Part shown: one piece after another, positions 38,433 to 48,400 of the stretch
Numbering within the stretch: position 1 is the stretch's first letter
How the letters are laid out: each line of letters begins with the position of its first letter
NCBI GenBank assembly: GCA_029262375.1
Contig: JAJCZM010000007.1
Span: 124,001-188,000, forward strand
Source of the DNA: Deltaproteobacteria bacterium
Lineage (GTDB): Bacteria; Desulfobacterota; Binatia; UBA1149; SPBQ01
Reading direction: 5' to 3'
Length of the DNA stretch: 64,000 bases
The notes under the pieces: generated by a model
The model's input: the letters and a program-made list of their open reading frames with translations, nothing else
Databases searched by the model: none
Told to the model about the DNA's origin: nothing
Position numbers and translations under genes: made by a program

Positions 38433-39614
38433 CTATCTGGAATCGGTCCAGTGCGGGTAGTCGCTCGCTAGTTTGCGAAGCGACCAATGCTTCTCGATCC
38501 AGCCGATCAGCTCGGGTTCCAGCGATAGATCTCGCGTATTGTTCGGATCCGACAGATCGAATGTTCGCACGCTCGCGTCGGGCGCTTTCAAGGTGAGCTT
38601 TCGCGGCAGATCGATGGCCACGAAATCGACGGCTACGCCGGTATAGTGCAGCGAATTCTTCGCACCACGTTCGCTCGCGTACGCAACGCTATAGGCATCG
38701 GCCATGCGGCGGGCGGCCTCGCGCGTGAACGCCGGGCCATCCGGATGCCGCCACACGATCGGAATCCGTAATCCCCATTCGACGTTGAGTCTGTCTAGAC
38801 GCGCAACGGCATCCGCCTGCCCCGCCGGCTCGGTCGTTGATAATAGGTAGGCTCCCCACATCAAATAGCCGCGTTCGCGACGGCGCACCGTAGACGTGAG
38901 CCACACCTGCGCCCCCTGCCCTTCGAGTTGGGCGAGCAAGGATCGAATGCGGGCGGCGAGTGCGGTCTCGGGTCTCGCACGTTCGACGGCGTCCAATAGT
39001 GCTTCATGACTCGTAGGGTTGGGGTACCGCGCACTCCACCGCGGCCCGAGCGGTTCACCGTCGGATGCGGGCGGATACTGCTGCGGTTCCTTGGGCGCAT
39101 CGACGTCCAACGTCTTCGTGCGCACGCCGTAGCGACGCGGCTGCGCCTTGAAGACATCGTCGGGGTGCACGAGAATTCCCGCCGATCGCGCACGGCCCGA
39201 CGTCACGACGAACGGCTCGCCGCGGCGCCCCGCGCGCCCCGCGACGAGGACATCGTCGAGCCAGAGCACGAAGTCGCCGAGATCAATCGGCCGGCCGAGC
39301 GTCTCACGAACGTGACGCAGCAGCGGTTCATCGCCCGGCGGTCTCGACAAATTGCGCAACAGGTCGGCAGTGATCGCAACGCCCGCCAGTTCAATTTTCC
39401 AACCGCCGAATTGATCGGCTGCGGTGGCCAGCGCACCGGCAAGCTCGCCCGAGGGCAGCGCGTCCAGCGCATCGTTGATCGCAATGGCCGAGAGCGATCC
39501 GGCCGGCGTCGCGTCGGCAATCGGACCAGCCGCCGCCGTCGGCCTCGCACTGCAGGCAGTCAGCGCGCAGAGCGTCAAACCCAGCACCGCGACGGTTGAA
39601 CACAAGCGTTTCAC
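38433..39614 (-). CDS. Lipoprotein with M15/VanY-like peptidase motif
   Basis: The 393-residue protein has a lipoprotein signal (VAVLGLTLCALTAC, Cys about residue 21). Most of the chain is unfamiliar. From about residue 245 a zinc D-Ala-D-Ala carboxypeptidase pattern appears: VWLTSTVRRRERG (the conserved Arg loop), then NSLHYTGVAVDF near residue 318, which fits SxHxxGxAxD. Finally DYPHW comes near the end, a possible third ligand. The domain would trim peptidoglycan peptides at the cell wall. The assignment rests on these short motifs only. It diverges from the symporter gene. Confidence 0.65.
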   Translation of the reverse strand: MKRLCSTVAVLGLTLCALTACSARPTAAAGPIADATPAGSLSAIAINDALDALPSGELAGALATAADQFGGWKIELAGVAITADLLRNLSRPPGDEPLLRHVRETLGRPIDLGDFVLWLDDVLVAGRAGRRGEPFVVTSGRARSAGILVHPDDVFKAQPRRYGVRTKTLDVDAPKEPQQYPPASDGEPLGPRWSARYPNPTSHEALLDAVERARPETALAARIRSLLAQLEGQGAQVWLTSTVRRRERGYLMWGAYLLSTTEPAGQADAVARLDRLNVEWGLRIPIVWRHPDGPAFTREAARRMADAYSVAYASERGAKNSLHYTGVAVDFVAIDLPRKLTLKAPDASVRTFDLSDPNNTRDLSLEPELIGWIEKHWSLRKLASDYPHWTDSR

Positions 39615-39688
39615 GGCTCCCGTCGTACCCCGACCCTGATCCGTCTACAATCCTTCTCATGACGACAGCAACGACGAGAGTTCGGTAG

Positions 39689-41122
39689 ATGGCACGCTGG
39701 TTCGACATCCCTTTGTGGCGACGCGTCATCGGTGGGCTCGTGGTCGGCGGAGTCCTGGGCTATCTCGCGCCGGAGTTCGGTGTAGCTCTCAAACCGGCGG
39801 GCGACGCGTTCGTACGCATGATCAAGATGCTGATCATTCCGCTGATCTTCTCGACATTGGTGGCCGGTGTCGTCGCCATGGGAGATCCCAAGCGGCTCGG
39901 ATCGCTCGGATCGCGCACAATCATCCTCTACCTGGTAACCACCGCCTTCGCCGTCACGCTCGGATTGGCAATGGCAACGCTCGTGAAACCCGGTGTCGGC
40001 ATCGACGTAGCGGGTGCGCAGAGCGACGCGGCCAGCACGGTCACCAGCCAGCTCGACGCCGCCGGTTCCGCCGGCTTCGGTGATCGCTTCCTGAACTTCG
40101 ACATCGCGGCGGATCTTGCAGCCTTCATGGCGAAGCCGTTAGAGAACCTCCTGCTGTTCGCGTTTCTGGTCGCGTGTAGTTTCTTCGGCGCTCGGCCACA
40201 GCTCTTTCATGCCGCCCTCTTCACCGTACTGCTCATCGTCGGGGTAGCCTTCGCGAGCCTCAATATCTTGACCGTCATCGCGATCACGCTGACAACGGGA
40301 GTAGCGATTCTGGTCGTCGGCGGTCCGCTCATACCCGTCGGCGCGGCCATCGAGCGAACGTCGGATGTCGCAATGGAAGTGGTAAAGCGCGCCATGGAAC
40401 TGGCGCCGCTGGGCGTCGCGGCGCTCATGGCTTGGGTGATCGGCGACAAGGGCTTCGGCATACTCGCCAACCTCTCCCTGCTGGCGCTCGCGCTGTACGG
40501 CGCATGCATCGTGCAGATTCTCGTCGTCTACGGATCGATCGTCCGCTTCGGCGTCGGCATGTCGTTTCGACGCTTCCTGCGCGGCATCTTCGACGCGCAG
40601 GCGTTCGCTTACTCGACGGCTTCGAGTTCCGCGACGCTCCCGATCACGATCAAGAACGTCACCGAGAACTTGGGCGTCAAGAAATCTGTGGCATCTGCGG
40701 TACTACCACTGGGTGCGACCATCAACATGGACGGCACGGCGATCTATCTCGGAATCGTCGCATTGTTTGCAGCGCAAGCGCTCGAGATTTCGGTATCGAT
40801 GAGCGACTACGTTCTCGTTGCACTGACGGCGACGTTGGCATCGGTCGGTGCGGCAGGCATTCCTTCGGCCGGCCTGTTCTTGGCAGCCACCGTCCTGGCG
40901 GTGTTCCAGGACGAGACCGGCGCCGCACGGATCACCCCCGAGCAAGCGACGCTCGTCATCGCTTTCATCTTTCCGTTCGATCGGTTGCTCGACATGATGC
41001 GCACGATGACCAACGTCACCGGCGACGCGGCCGTCGCGACGCTCGTCGCCAAATGGCAGGGCGACCTGCAAAGCGTCGAATCGACACCGGCCTCTGGAAT
41101 CAACCGGCCGCTCGACGCATAA
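39689..41122 (+). CDS. Dicarboxylate/amino acid:cation symporter (DAACS/SLC1 family)
   Basis: The 477-residue transporter has the family hallmarks. An N-terminal helix pair includes RMIKMLIIPLIFSTLVAGV near residue 48. Hairpin 1 contains STASSSATLPITIKNVTENL near residue 310. The TM7 motif is LPLGATINMDGTAIYLGI near residue 342 (NMDGT), and hairpin 2 contains VGAAGIPSAGL. These residues bind sodium or protons and a C4-dicarboxylate, glutamate or aspartate. A CoA-transferase gene follows after 7 bp, so the imported acid may be activated to its CoA ester. The loop between TM helices 3 and 4 (residues 95-135) is longer than usual. Confidence 0.92.
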   Translation: MARWFDIPLWRRVIGGLVVGGVLGYLAPEFGVALKPAGDAFVRMIKMLIIPLIFSTLVAGVVAMGDPKRLGSLGSRTIILYLVTTAFAVTLGLAMATLVKPGVGIDVAGAQSDAASTVTSQLDAAGSAGFGDRFLNFDIAADLAAFMAKPLENLLLFAFLVACSFFGARPQLFHAALFTVLLIVGVAFASLNILTVIAITLTTGVAILVVGGPLIPVGAAIERTSDVAMEVVKRAMELAPLGVAALMAWVIGDKGFGILANLSLLALALYGACIVQILVVYGSIVRFGVGMSFRRFLRGIFDAQAFAYSTASSSATLPITIKNVTENLGVKKSVASAVLPLGATINMDGTAIYLGIVALFAAQALEISVSMSDYVLVALTATLASVGAAGIPSAGLFLAATVLAVFQDETGAARITPEQATLVIAFIFPFDRLLDMMRTMTNVTGDAAVATLVAKWQGDLQSVESTPASGINRPLDA

Positions 41123-41129
41123 CGGCGCG

Positions 41130-42362
41130 ATGGCCGGACCACTCACTGGAATTCGCGTCATCGACGTAGCCGAAGTCATCTCGGGACCGCTGGCTTCGAT
41201 GATCCTCGCCGACCAAGGCGCCGACGTCATCAAGGTCGAACCGCCGGATCACGGGGAAGAAGCGCGCCAACTCGCCAACTATCGCGCCGGAATGGCCGCG
41301 CTGTACGCCAACTGCAATCACGGGAAACGCTCGATCGGTCTCAATCTGAAAAGGACCGAGGGCTTGGAAATCATGCACGCGCTCGTGCGAGACGCCGACG
41401 TGTTCGTCCAGAATTGGCGACCCGGCGCGGCCGAGCGACTCGGCATCGGTGAAAGCGATCTGCGAGCGATAAATCCGGACATCATCTACGCAACCATCAC
41501 GGGTTACGGTGACGACGGTCCCTACGCGGATCGGCGCGGTTACGATCCGATCTTCCAATCGCTGACCGGCTACGCGCATTCGCAGATCAACCCCGAAGTT
41601 CCGATTCCTGATCTGGTGCGCAATGCGGTCGTCGACAAAGCAACGTCGTACTCGCTGGCACAGGCGATTACTTCCGCTCTGTACGCACGCGAGCGAGGCG
41701 CCGGCGGACAGCACGTTCGCGTCGCCATGCTGGACGCCGGCCTTTCTTTTTTTTGGCCGGATGGAATGCTGCGCCATTCGTTGATCGGCGACGGCGTCGA
41801 TAATTTCGTCGTCCCCGGCGAACGCTACCAACTGTTCCCCACCGCAGACGGACGTATCGTCTTGTGGGCCGGCACTGCCGATCAGATGCGCGCGGGTCTG
41901 CGCGCCGTCAGCCGCGACGACCTCGCCGACGATCCAGGCCAACGTGGGCTCGCCATGATCGAAGAGGCGAACCAAGTTGCCCGTGCCGAAGCCATGCAGT
42001 CTGGTATCGCAGCGATGACGACGGCCGACATCTACGCAAAGCTCGTCGAGCATGAGGTGCCCGCCGCTCCAGTACTCAGTCTGACCGAGGTGTTCGACGA
42101 TCCGCAACTGCGCCACAACGGCAGCATCGTCGAAGGCGAGCATCCGGCCTACGGCAGATTTCGCCGCGCGCGCCCGTCGGCGCAGTTCTCGGCAACACCC
42201 AACGTAGAATCCTCAGCGCCGGCGATGTACGGCGAACACACCGATGAGATCCTCGCGGAACTAGGCCACAGCGAACAGCAGCGCGAGGCACTTCGCGAGA
42301 ACGGTGTTACTTCTTCTTGGGACGCTCGCCGTAGTCGCCCCACGGGGCGTCGCGTTCCTTGA
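41130..42362 (+). CDS. CaiB/BaiF family III CoA-transferase
   Basis: The 410-residue protein begins AGPLTGIRVIDVAEVISGPL. It contains ADVIKVEPPDHGEEAR, a classic family opening, and NHGKRSIGLNLKRTEGLEIM. The catalytic Asp is probably in RRGYDPIFQSLTGY near residue 142. It moves CoA between carboxylic acids. The gene is 7 bp after the symporter gene. The last 17 residues (from about TSSWDARRSRPTGRRVP) are read from DNA that also encodes the C-terminus of the opposing enoyl-CoA hydratase. They lie beyond the normal family end. Confidence 0.88.
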   Translation: MAGPLTGIRVIDVAEVISGPLASMILADQGADVIKVEPPDHGEEARQLANYRAGMAALYANCNHGKRSIGLNLKRTEGLEIMHALVRDADVFVQNWRPGAAERLGIGESDLRAINPDIIYATITGYGDDGPYADRRGYDPIFQSLTGYAHSQINPEVPIPDLVRNAVVDKATSYSLAQAITSALYARERGAGGQHVRVAMLDAGLSFFWPDGMLRHSLIGDGVDNFVVPGERYQLFPTADGRIVLWAGTADQMRAGLRAVSRDDLADDPGQRGLAMIEEANQVARAEAMQSGIAAMTTADIYAKLVEHEVPAAPVLSLTEVFDDPQLRHNGSIVEGEHPAYGRFRRARPSAQFSATPNVESSAPAMYGEHTDEILAELGHSEQQREALRENGVTSSWDARRSRPTGRRVP

Positions 42363-43188
42363 TGACCTGACGGAATCCTTTCTCTTCGAAGGACTCGGCC
42401 CACTGAAGCGCGTCTTCGGTGTGTCGTGTGACGCCGTCGAAGAACGTTCCCATCATCTGTGTGGTACGCAAACCCATGTTTTCGTACGCTTGATTGATGA
42501 GCATCTTGTTGAGCGCCAACTGATTTCCCGGAATGTGCTGAAACTGTTGCGCGTACTCTTCGACGCGTTCGGCAATCTCGTCGGCCGGATACACGTACGA
42601 CACCAACCCGATGCGCAGAGCCGTCTCGGCATCGATCGCTTTGCCGGTCAATAGAAACTGTTTGGCGTGCTCCAACCCCAATCGATACAGCCAGAGCATC
42701 GTCGTCGGCGTGCCGAATACACGCGACGGGGCGTAGCCGATGAATGCGTCGTCGGCCATGAACAATTGATCGCAGCACAGAACGAGATCCGTCGCACCGC
42801 CGACGGCGAACCCATGAATCTGACCGATCACGGGTTTCGGACAGTGCCAGATCTTCATGAAGCGCTGAACGTTCTTGTTCATGAACTGATAGTCGCGCAC
42901 CGGGTCCCATGCGCCGGCGCGCGGCTCGGGCCCCGGCACGTCATACGAACTCGACCAGCCACCCGACTCACCGACAACCAGATCGTAGCCTGCGGTAAAC
43001 ACACGCCCTTCCCCGCGCAACACCACCGCGCGCACCGCGCGTGACTCCGTCGCCCGATCGATCGCGTCGGCAACCCCCTGCACGACCGCTTCTGTGAGCG
43101 TGTTGAGTTTGTCGGGACGATTGATCGTGATGATCGCGATCGTATCGCGCGCTTCGTAACGAACCGGCTCGTTGGACTGATCAGTCAT
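42307..43188 (-). CDS. Enoyl-CoA hydratase/isomerase family protein
   Basis: The 293-residue crotonase-fold protein has IAIITINRPDKLNTLTEAVV near residue 17, the oxyanion hole segments VFTAGYDLVVGES near residue 63 and HGFAVGGATDLVLCCD near residue 125, and KAIDAETALRIGLV near residue 182. The usual catalytic Glu pair is not certain; the second helix reads DDAFIGYAPSRVFGTPT. A normal hydratase, an isomerase or another crotonase activity is therefore possible. It is convergent with the CoA-transferase and overlaps it by 56 bp. The PhyH gene ends 23 bp upstream on the same strand. Confidence 0.85.
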   Translation of the reverse strand: MTDQSNEPVRYEARDTIAIITINRPDKLNTLTEAVVQGVADAIDRATESRAVRAVVLRGEGRVFTAGYDLVVGESGGWSSSYDVPGPEPRAGAWDPVRDYQFMNKNVQRFMKIWHCPKPVIGQIHGFAVGGATDLVLCCDQLFMADDAFIGYAPSRVFGTPTTMLWLYRLGLEHAKQFLLTGKAIDAETALRIGLVSYVYPADEIAERVEEYAQQFQHIPGNQLALNKMLINQAYENMGLRTTQMMGTFFDGVTRHTEDALQWAESFEEKGFRQVIKERDAPWGDYGERPKKK

Positions 43189-43211
43189 GTACCGTCCCCG
43201 GCGCCAAGCGC

Positions 43212-44057
43212 CTAGCCAAAGCCCTTCCCCGCCGACTTACCAATCGCGAACTCCGGCGGCTTCGTATCGCCCGTTCCATCGGTCACATCGTAGGGCGAGT
43301 AGTATCCGAGTGCATAGTTGCCCATCGTGTAGCCGAGCAGATCCGTCAGTTCCTGGGGCAGATCCCTGGCAACTTCCGGCGGGCACGAGAGGTATTGATT
43401 CTCTTCTTGTCGCAGCCAACTGAGACAGTAGGTGATGTTCATGCCGACGCGCACGCTGTCGCTACGGTTCGCGCCACCGCCGTGAATCACGGTGCCCGAG
43501 TACAGTAGCACCGAGCCGCGCGCCATCGAGGCCTGTACGGAATCTTCGATGGTTGCATCGCGATCGAGATCCCACTGATTGCTGCCCGGCACTATGTGCG
43601 TCGCGCCATTGTCGGGCGTGAAGTCAGTCAGAGCCCAGATCGTGTTGAACTGAGGCTCGATGGGCTTCGGTATGTAACCACCCCAAGCCAAGCGATCACG
43701 ATGCAGAAATTGCGCATCTTGTCCGGGATAGATCGCGATCGTCTGCGTGAGATGGAGCTGAATGCGTTCGCAGTACGGCCTGAGCAGCACGTTCGCCGCT
43801 TCCAGTACGAGCGGATTCAAAATGACATCGCGCGTGCTGGGGCAACGTGCGATGAGCGCTCCGGTGCGCTTCGTATGACGACCTACGAAATCGTCGCCGC
43901 CCAACTGCGACCGCTCGATCCAGGGACCGGTGTCCGCGTCGATCTCGGCCAGCTTTTCGGCGCTGAGTAGATCTTCGACAACACAGGCGCCGTCGCGATC
44001 GATCGCGGCCTTGATATCGGCCGCGCTGCAGTCGGGCGGCAACGTGGTAAGCGACAT
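43212..44057 (-). CDS. Phytanoyl-CoA dioxygenase (PhyH) family protein
   Basis: The 281-residue Fe(II)/2-oxoglutarate enzyme has iron ligands in FLHRDRLAWGG (His-x-Asp, near residue 140) and in SGTVIHGGGANRSD (His near residue 190). The Arg that binds 2-oxoglutarate is probably in SDSVRVGMN. It hydroxylates acyl-CoAs or natural products. ATG 44057 is chosen because AAGGA stands 5 nt upstream; longer frames would overlap the GNAT gene. It is downstream of the GNAT gene by 7 bp and upstream of the enoyl-CoA hydratase gene by 23 bp, so the three may form one transcript. Confidence 0.87.
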   Translation of the reverse strand: MSLTTLPPDCSAADIKAAIDRDGACVVEDLLSAEKLAEIDADTGPWIERSQLGGDDFVGRHTKRTGALIARCPSTRDVILNPLVLEAANVLLRPYCERIQLHLTQTIAIYPGQDAQFLHRDRLAWGGYIPKPIEPQFNTIWALTDFTPDNGATHIVPGSNQWDLDRDATIEDSVQASMARGSVLLYSGTVIHGGGANRSDSVRVGMNITYCLSWLRQEENQYLSCPPEVARDLPQELTDLLGYTMGNYALGYYSPYDVTDGTGDTKPPEFAIGKSAGKGFG

Positions 44058-44064
44058 GATTCCT

Positions 44065-44799
44065 TCATCCTTCGGCGCGAATATCGGCCAGTCGGCGGCG
44101 CTGCTTTCCCTGATCATCGAAATTGGAGGGGTCGAGCCACGTTTCGAGTGCTCGTTTTACCGCAGGCCATTCCTTGTCGGTAATCGAGAACCAGGCCGTG
44201 TCGCGATTGCGGTTCTTGTAGGTGGCTGCCTGCCTGAACGTCCCTTCGTAGATGAAACCGAGTCGCTCGGCGGCGTTTCGCGACGGCGCGTTGAGGCTGT
44301 CGCACTTCCACTCGTAGCGCCGGTACGCGAGATCCTCGAACGCATGGCGCATCATCAGATACATGGCCTCGGTCGCCGCCGCGGTTCCCTGCAGCGCCGG
44401 CGAGAAATTAAGGTGACCGACTTCAATGGAACCCATGTCGGGATCGATTCGTAGGAAGGTCGCCACACCGACCGCGCTCTCCGTCTTTGCATCGATGATC
44501 GCGAAGAAGACATCGTCGCCGTCCTCGATCATCGAGACGACGGCCGCATAGTCCTGCGCCGAAGCAAATGGCCCGTAGGGCAGATAGGTCCAATTGCGTC
44601 GCTCCGTGTCAGCCTCGTAAGCCTCGTGCAACGCGCGGGCGTGGTCGGCGGCACGCAGCGGCTCGAGCCGACACCGAATTCCCACGAGATTTTCACGTGG
44701 CGGGCGCGCACGCGCGGTCCATCCAGGCAGATCTTCACCGACGGGTTGGCCAAGTTCGTTGACGAGTTCATTGACGAGTACGTTGGGTCGCTGCGACAT
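44065..44799 (-). CDS. GNAT-family N-acetyltransferase (RimJ/RimL-like)
   Basis: The 244-residue protein has the GNAT core: RLEPLRAADHARALHEAY near residue 44, SAVGVATFLRIDPDMGSIEV near residue 108, then the acetyl-CoA region LQGTAAATEAMYLMMRHAFE near residue 136, and RNAAERLGFIYEGTFRQA near residue 176. The pattern is of ribosomal-protein-type acetyltransferases that act on small molecules or proteins. It leads the GNAT-PhyH-hydratase run. Its 5' side faces the Rhs operon across 195 bp. Confidence 0.88.
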   Translation of the reverse strand: MSQRPNVLVNELVNELGQPVGEDLPGWTARARPPRENLVGIRCRLEPLRAADHARALHEAYEADTERRNWTYLPYGPFASAQDYAAVVSMIEDGDDVFFAIIDAKTESAVGVATFLRIDPDMGSIEVGHLNFSPALQGTAAATEAMYLMMRHAFEDLAYRRYEWKCDSLNAPSRNAAERLGFIYEGTFRQAATYKNRNRDTAWFSITDKEWPAVKRALETWLDPSNFDDQGKQRRRLADIRAEG

Positions 44800-44994
44800 G
44801 TCCCCTGCTCTACCTCAGAGCGCCGTCCGCGTCGAGGCCGACGAGCAGGACGGGCGGATGAACCGCGCCATGCGAAAACGGGAAGTCATTGCGTTGCATA
44901 TCCGGCAACGCGCGCGTCCGATTCCACGCAGACATCGACCGATATACCGCGCACGTCATTGAGCCGCACTGCGAGCCGTTCGTATGGTCGCGCC

Positions 44995-45435
44995 ATGCAA
45001 TCAACAACACCTTCGCGATCATGCCTCTCGCCCCATCGCGGTTCTCAGACCCGCCGCACACTTCAGAGAGGAAACACTCCGCACTCTCGTAGACTGGCCG
45101 CCATCGCGGTCGCGATCGCCGCCTTCTGCGCGATCGCCGCGTTCACTGGGGACGCATTCGCGCTCGCTCGCCTCGCCTGGTCGTCGGCCGAACCGGCGAG
45201 ACCATCGATTCAAGAGTCGATTCGAAGATTGTCGCTACCGCGTGAATCGCGGCAGCAACGACACGAGCTCTTGCGTCAGCGCACGCATGAAGCGGCAAGC
45301 CACCGGGCCGCACGCGCTCTGTCTTCGTCACCGTATCGATTCATGGTACCGCCGCCACCGACCGCGCTACCGGAGCAGGCCGCACCGCCTTCGCTGCCTG
45401 CACAGCCTGTCGGTGGCACAGGAGTCGCACGATGA
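44995..45435 (+). CDS. Small membrane-anchored protein coupled to the Rhs gene
   Basis: I do not recognise this 146-residue protein. It has a basic N-terminus (PSRSCLSPHRGSQTRRTLQR), one hydrophobic segment near residues 37-55 (IAVAIAAFCAIAAFTGDAFA), a charged Arg-rich helix (RLSLPRESRQQRHELLRQRT), and a Pro-rich tail (PPPPTALPEQAAPPSLP). Its TGA stop overlaps the ATG of the giant Rhs gene (ATGA at 45432-45435). This coupling supports it being real and co-produced with the Rhs protein, perhaps as a membrane adaptor or chaperone. The upstream start cannot be proved; other ATG codons in frame exist. Confidence 0.6.
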   Translation: MQSTTPSRSCLSPHRGSQTRRTLQRGNTPHSRRLAAIAVAIAAFCAIAAFTGDAFALARLAWSSAEPARPSIQESIRRLSLPRESRQQRHELLRQRTHEAASHRAARALSSSPYRFMVPPPPTALPEQAAPPSLPAQPVGGTGVAR

Positions 45436-48400
45436 TCGGCGCAAGGACCGGCGTCGCCTTCGCCACCGCGTTGCTGATCGCGGCGCCCACCGCAACAACG
45501 TGGGCGGACAACGAAATTCCCATACCCGGCATGGCGCAAGGCTCTCAAAGCGGCGACGGCGCACCCTTCACGGGGCTGGCACAGTCGCCGGGCACGGAAC
45601 TCTTCACCGGGAGCGCGACTACAGCCGTTCCGTTGACCGTGCCGCAGGGGCGGCTCGACATGACCCCACAGTTGGCGCTGGCCTATTCGAGCCGCGCTGG
45701 CCGCAGTCCCTACGGTTTCGGATGGAACCTACCGACCGGCCGCATTTCGCGGTCAACCAAACACGGCGTACCCGTCTACGACGACTCGGTCGATACGTTC
45801 GTATTGGAGCTGCCCGGCTCTGTGGTCGAACTCGTCCCGGACGGCGGCAAGCTCTATCGCGCGAAATTCGGCGGCACCTTCTTCAAGATCGGCTACAACG
45901 ACACGACCAACCACTGGAAGGTCATCGACCCCGACGGGACTTCGTTCACCTTCGGCCGCACCGCCGAGCGCAACGCGCGAAGCGGGCCCGACACGACGAC
46001 GGCCGATGGTACCTTCGCCTGGCACCTCGAACGTAGCGAGGACATCTACGGGAACACGATCGATTTCTCGTACATGCCGGTTGACGGGTCACCTAACGGC
46101 GCCATGCGCGACGGACTTCTCGACTACGTAGCTTACGGCGGGAACGGACGGGCGGCCCTCGACCATATGTTTCGCATCGACTTCCTCTGGAAGTTCACGC
46201 CGCTTGCTCAGTCGCGGCAATGGGAGTTCGCACGCGGATTCGCTGCGATCGCCGATGACGCGTGGACGCTAGATCGCGCGAACGCGGTATTCATCGACGA
46301 ATTCGGCGTCGAAAGTACCGTTCGCTCTTACGATCTCGGCTACGATCGGGACGCCGTCACCGAGATCGCTCGTTTGGCCGACGTTGAACTGACGGCGACC
46401 ACGTCGAACTCCACCGTCGTGCTCCCTGCAACGGTTTTTCAATACACCAACGCCCTCGATCTCACCGGTTGGCCGTTGGGCTCGCCCGCGCAGCGCATCG
46501 GACCGCCGGCGCAGCCGTACGCAGTCAATGTAAACTCGCCGTCACCGTCCGGGTTCGGATTCCGAGACACCAACGGCAAGATCAAAAGAGACCTCGTCGA
46601 CATCAACGGCGATTCACTCATCGACGCGATCTATCTCGACGCAGGCGTGCTCGAGGTACGTCTCGGGACCGGCGGTGACTTCGCGTCGCCGATCTCTTGG
46701 CCGTTCCCGGCAGGATTCACGGAGTTGCGCGACCATGTAGGCAAGCTGCGCAGCAATCTGCTCGATCTCGATGGCGACGCGCTGCCGGATTTCGTCCACG
46801 CCGCGGGCAACCAATGTGCGGCAACCCTCGGCGATCCCTGCTGGGACGTCTACCGCAACACCGGATCGGGATTCGATTCGACACCGACGCCGTGGAACGC
46901 GCCACGCAACCACATTCAACGCAACGACCGCATCGAGGCGCAGCCCTACGACCATACGACCGCGATCCGCAGTAATACGATTGACCTCAACAACGACGGC
47001 TTACCTGATTTTGTGGATGCGGCCGACGTGGTCGATACCTGGGATGGACTCTGGAAGGTCTACTGGAATACCGGCTCCGGGTTCACACAGACTCCTGATG
47101 TGTGGAGCGCACCCAGTTCACCGGAGATCACGATCGAGTATCTCGGCGCGACGCGCATCTCCGAAGTCGTCGGCGGCGACCCGTCGCATTCGCTCTACGG
47201 TCTTTTCGACATGAACGGCGACGGTCTGCCCGATCTCGTCCGCTCCGATACGGATGGCGTGTTCGACACGGGTCCCACGGTCGGGTTCTGGCAGGTGTGG
47301 CTCAACAACGGCTTCGGTTTCGAGGACGTCACCGAATGGCGAGTCCCCGGCGCCCTCGTCGCGCTGCCGAACACGCTCGGTTCGAACCTCACGTTCGTCG
47401 ATTCATTCGTAAGCTCTCGCGAATTGATCGACATGACCGGAGACGGCCTGCCCGATCTCGTCGGGCACTTCCTCTACAACTTCACACCGCTAGGCAGTTC
47501 ATGCCCCAGCGGCGCGGGCCAGGCGCCGGCTTGTCCCGGCCCGGGCGGGCCCTACCCGCCGGAGTGTTGCGAACTCGTTCCCATCTTCACGAACACGGGA
47601 TCCGGATTCGCGGCGCCTCTCGGTATTCCCGCTTGGTCGGCAACTCAGCACATCCGACGCAACAACGACCCCAACGGCCAACCTATCGTGACGGTAGCCA
47701 ATCGCGAGTTGCTCGACTTCGACGGCGATGGACTGATCGATCTGTTGGAAAGCGACGGAACGAACTGGTCGCTGTATCCCAACTGGCGAACGCCGCGTGC
47801 GTATTGGAGCAACGTCAACGCCGCAGAACGCTACAAGCCCAACCTGTTGGTCGCAATGATGAACGGTCTCGGGTCGATCAACACGCTCGAATACGCGCCC
47901 GCGAGCCTGCTCAACGACGCCATGTGCTGGCGTGATGGCAGCGGACAGGCCGTCGCCGGTGCATGCCTGCCTTTCCCGCACTGGGTCGTGACCGCGGTGG
48001 AGAGCACGGACTCCCTCTCGAGCGTACCGACGACCTACACGAACTATGCGTATGCCGACGGCAAGTATGACGGCATTGCGCGCGAGTTCCGCGGATTCGG
48101 TCGCGCAGCAACGATCGACGCGCAGGGGAGAACGATCGTCACCGAATACCATCAAGACGCAGCGCGCAGCGGACGAGTACAACGAAGTTGGACGCTCGGG
48201 AATCCGGATTGCGGCCCGTCGCAGATCCCCGCGCCGCTGGACCCGACGGGTCCATGCAACCCCTGGAACCACAAGCTAGGCCTGGAAGAAAACGACTGGG
48301 GAAACCCGCTCGATTCGGCCGACGGGCGTCCGCCACTCCTGTTCGAGACATATTCCGTCCCCTACTTCGCCAACTTTCCACGCGCTCTGCTGGCGAAGAC

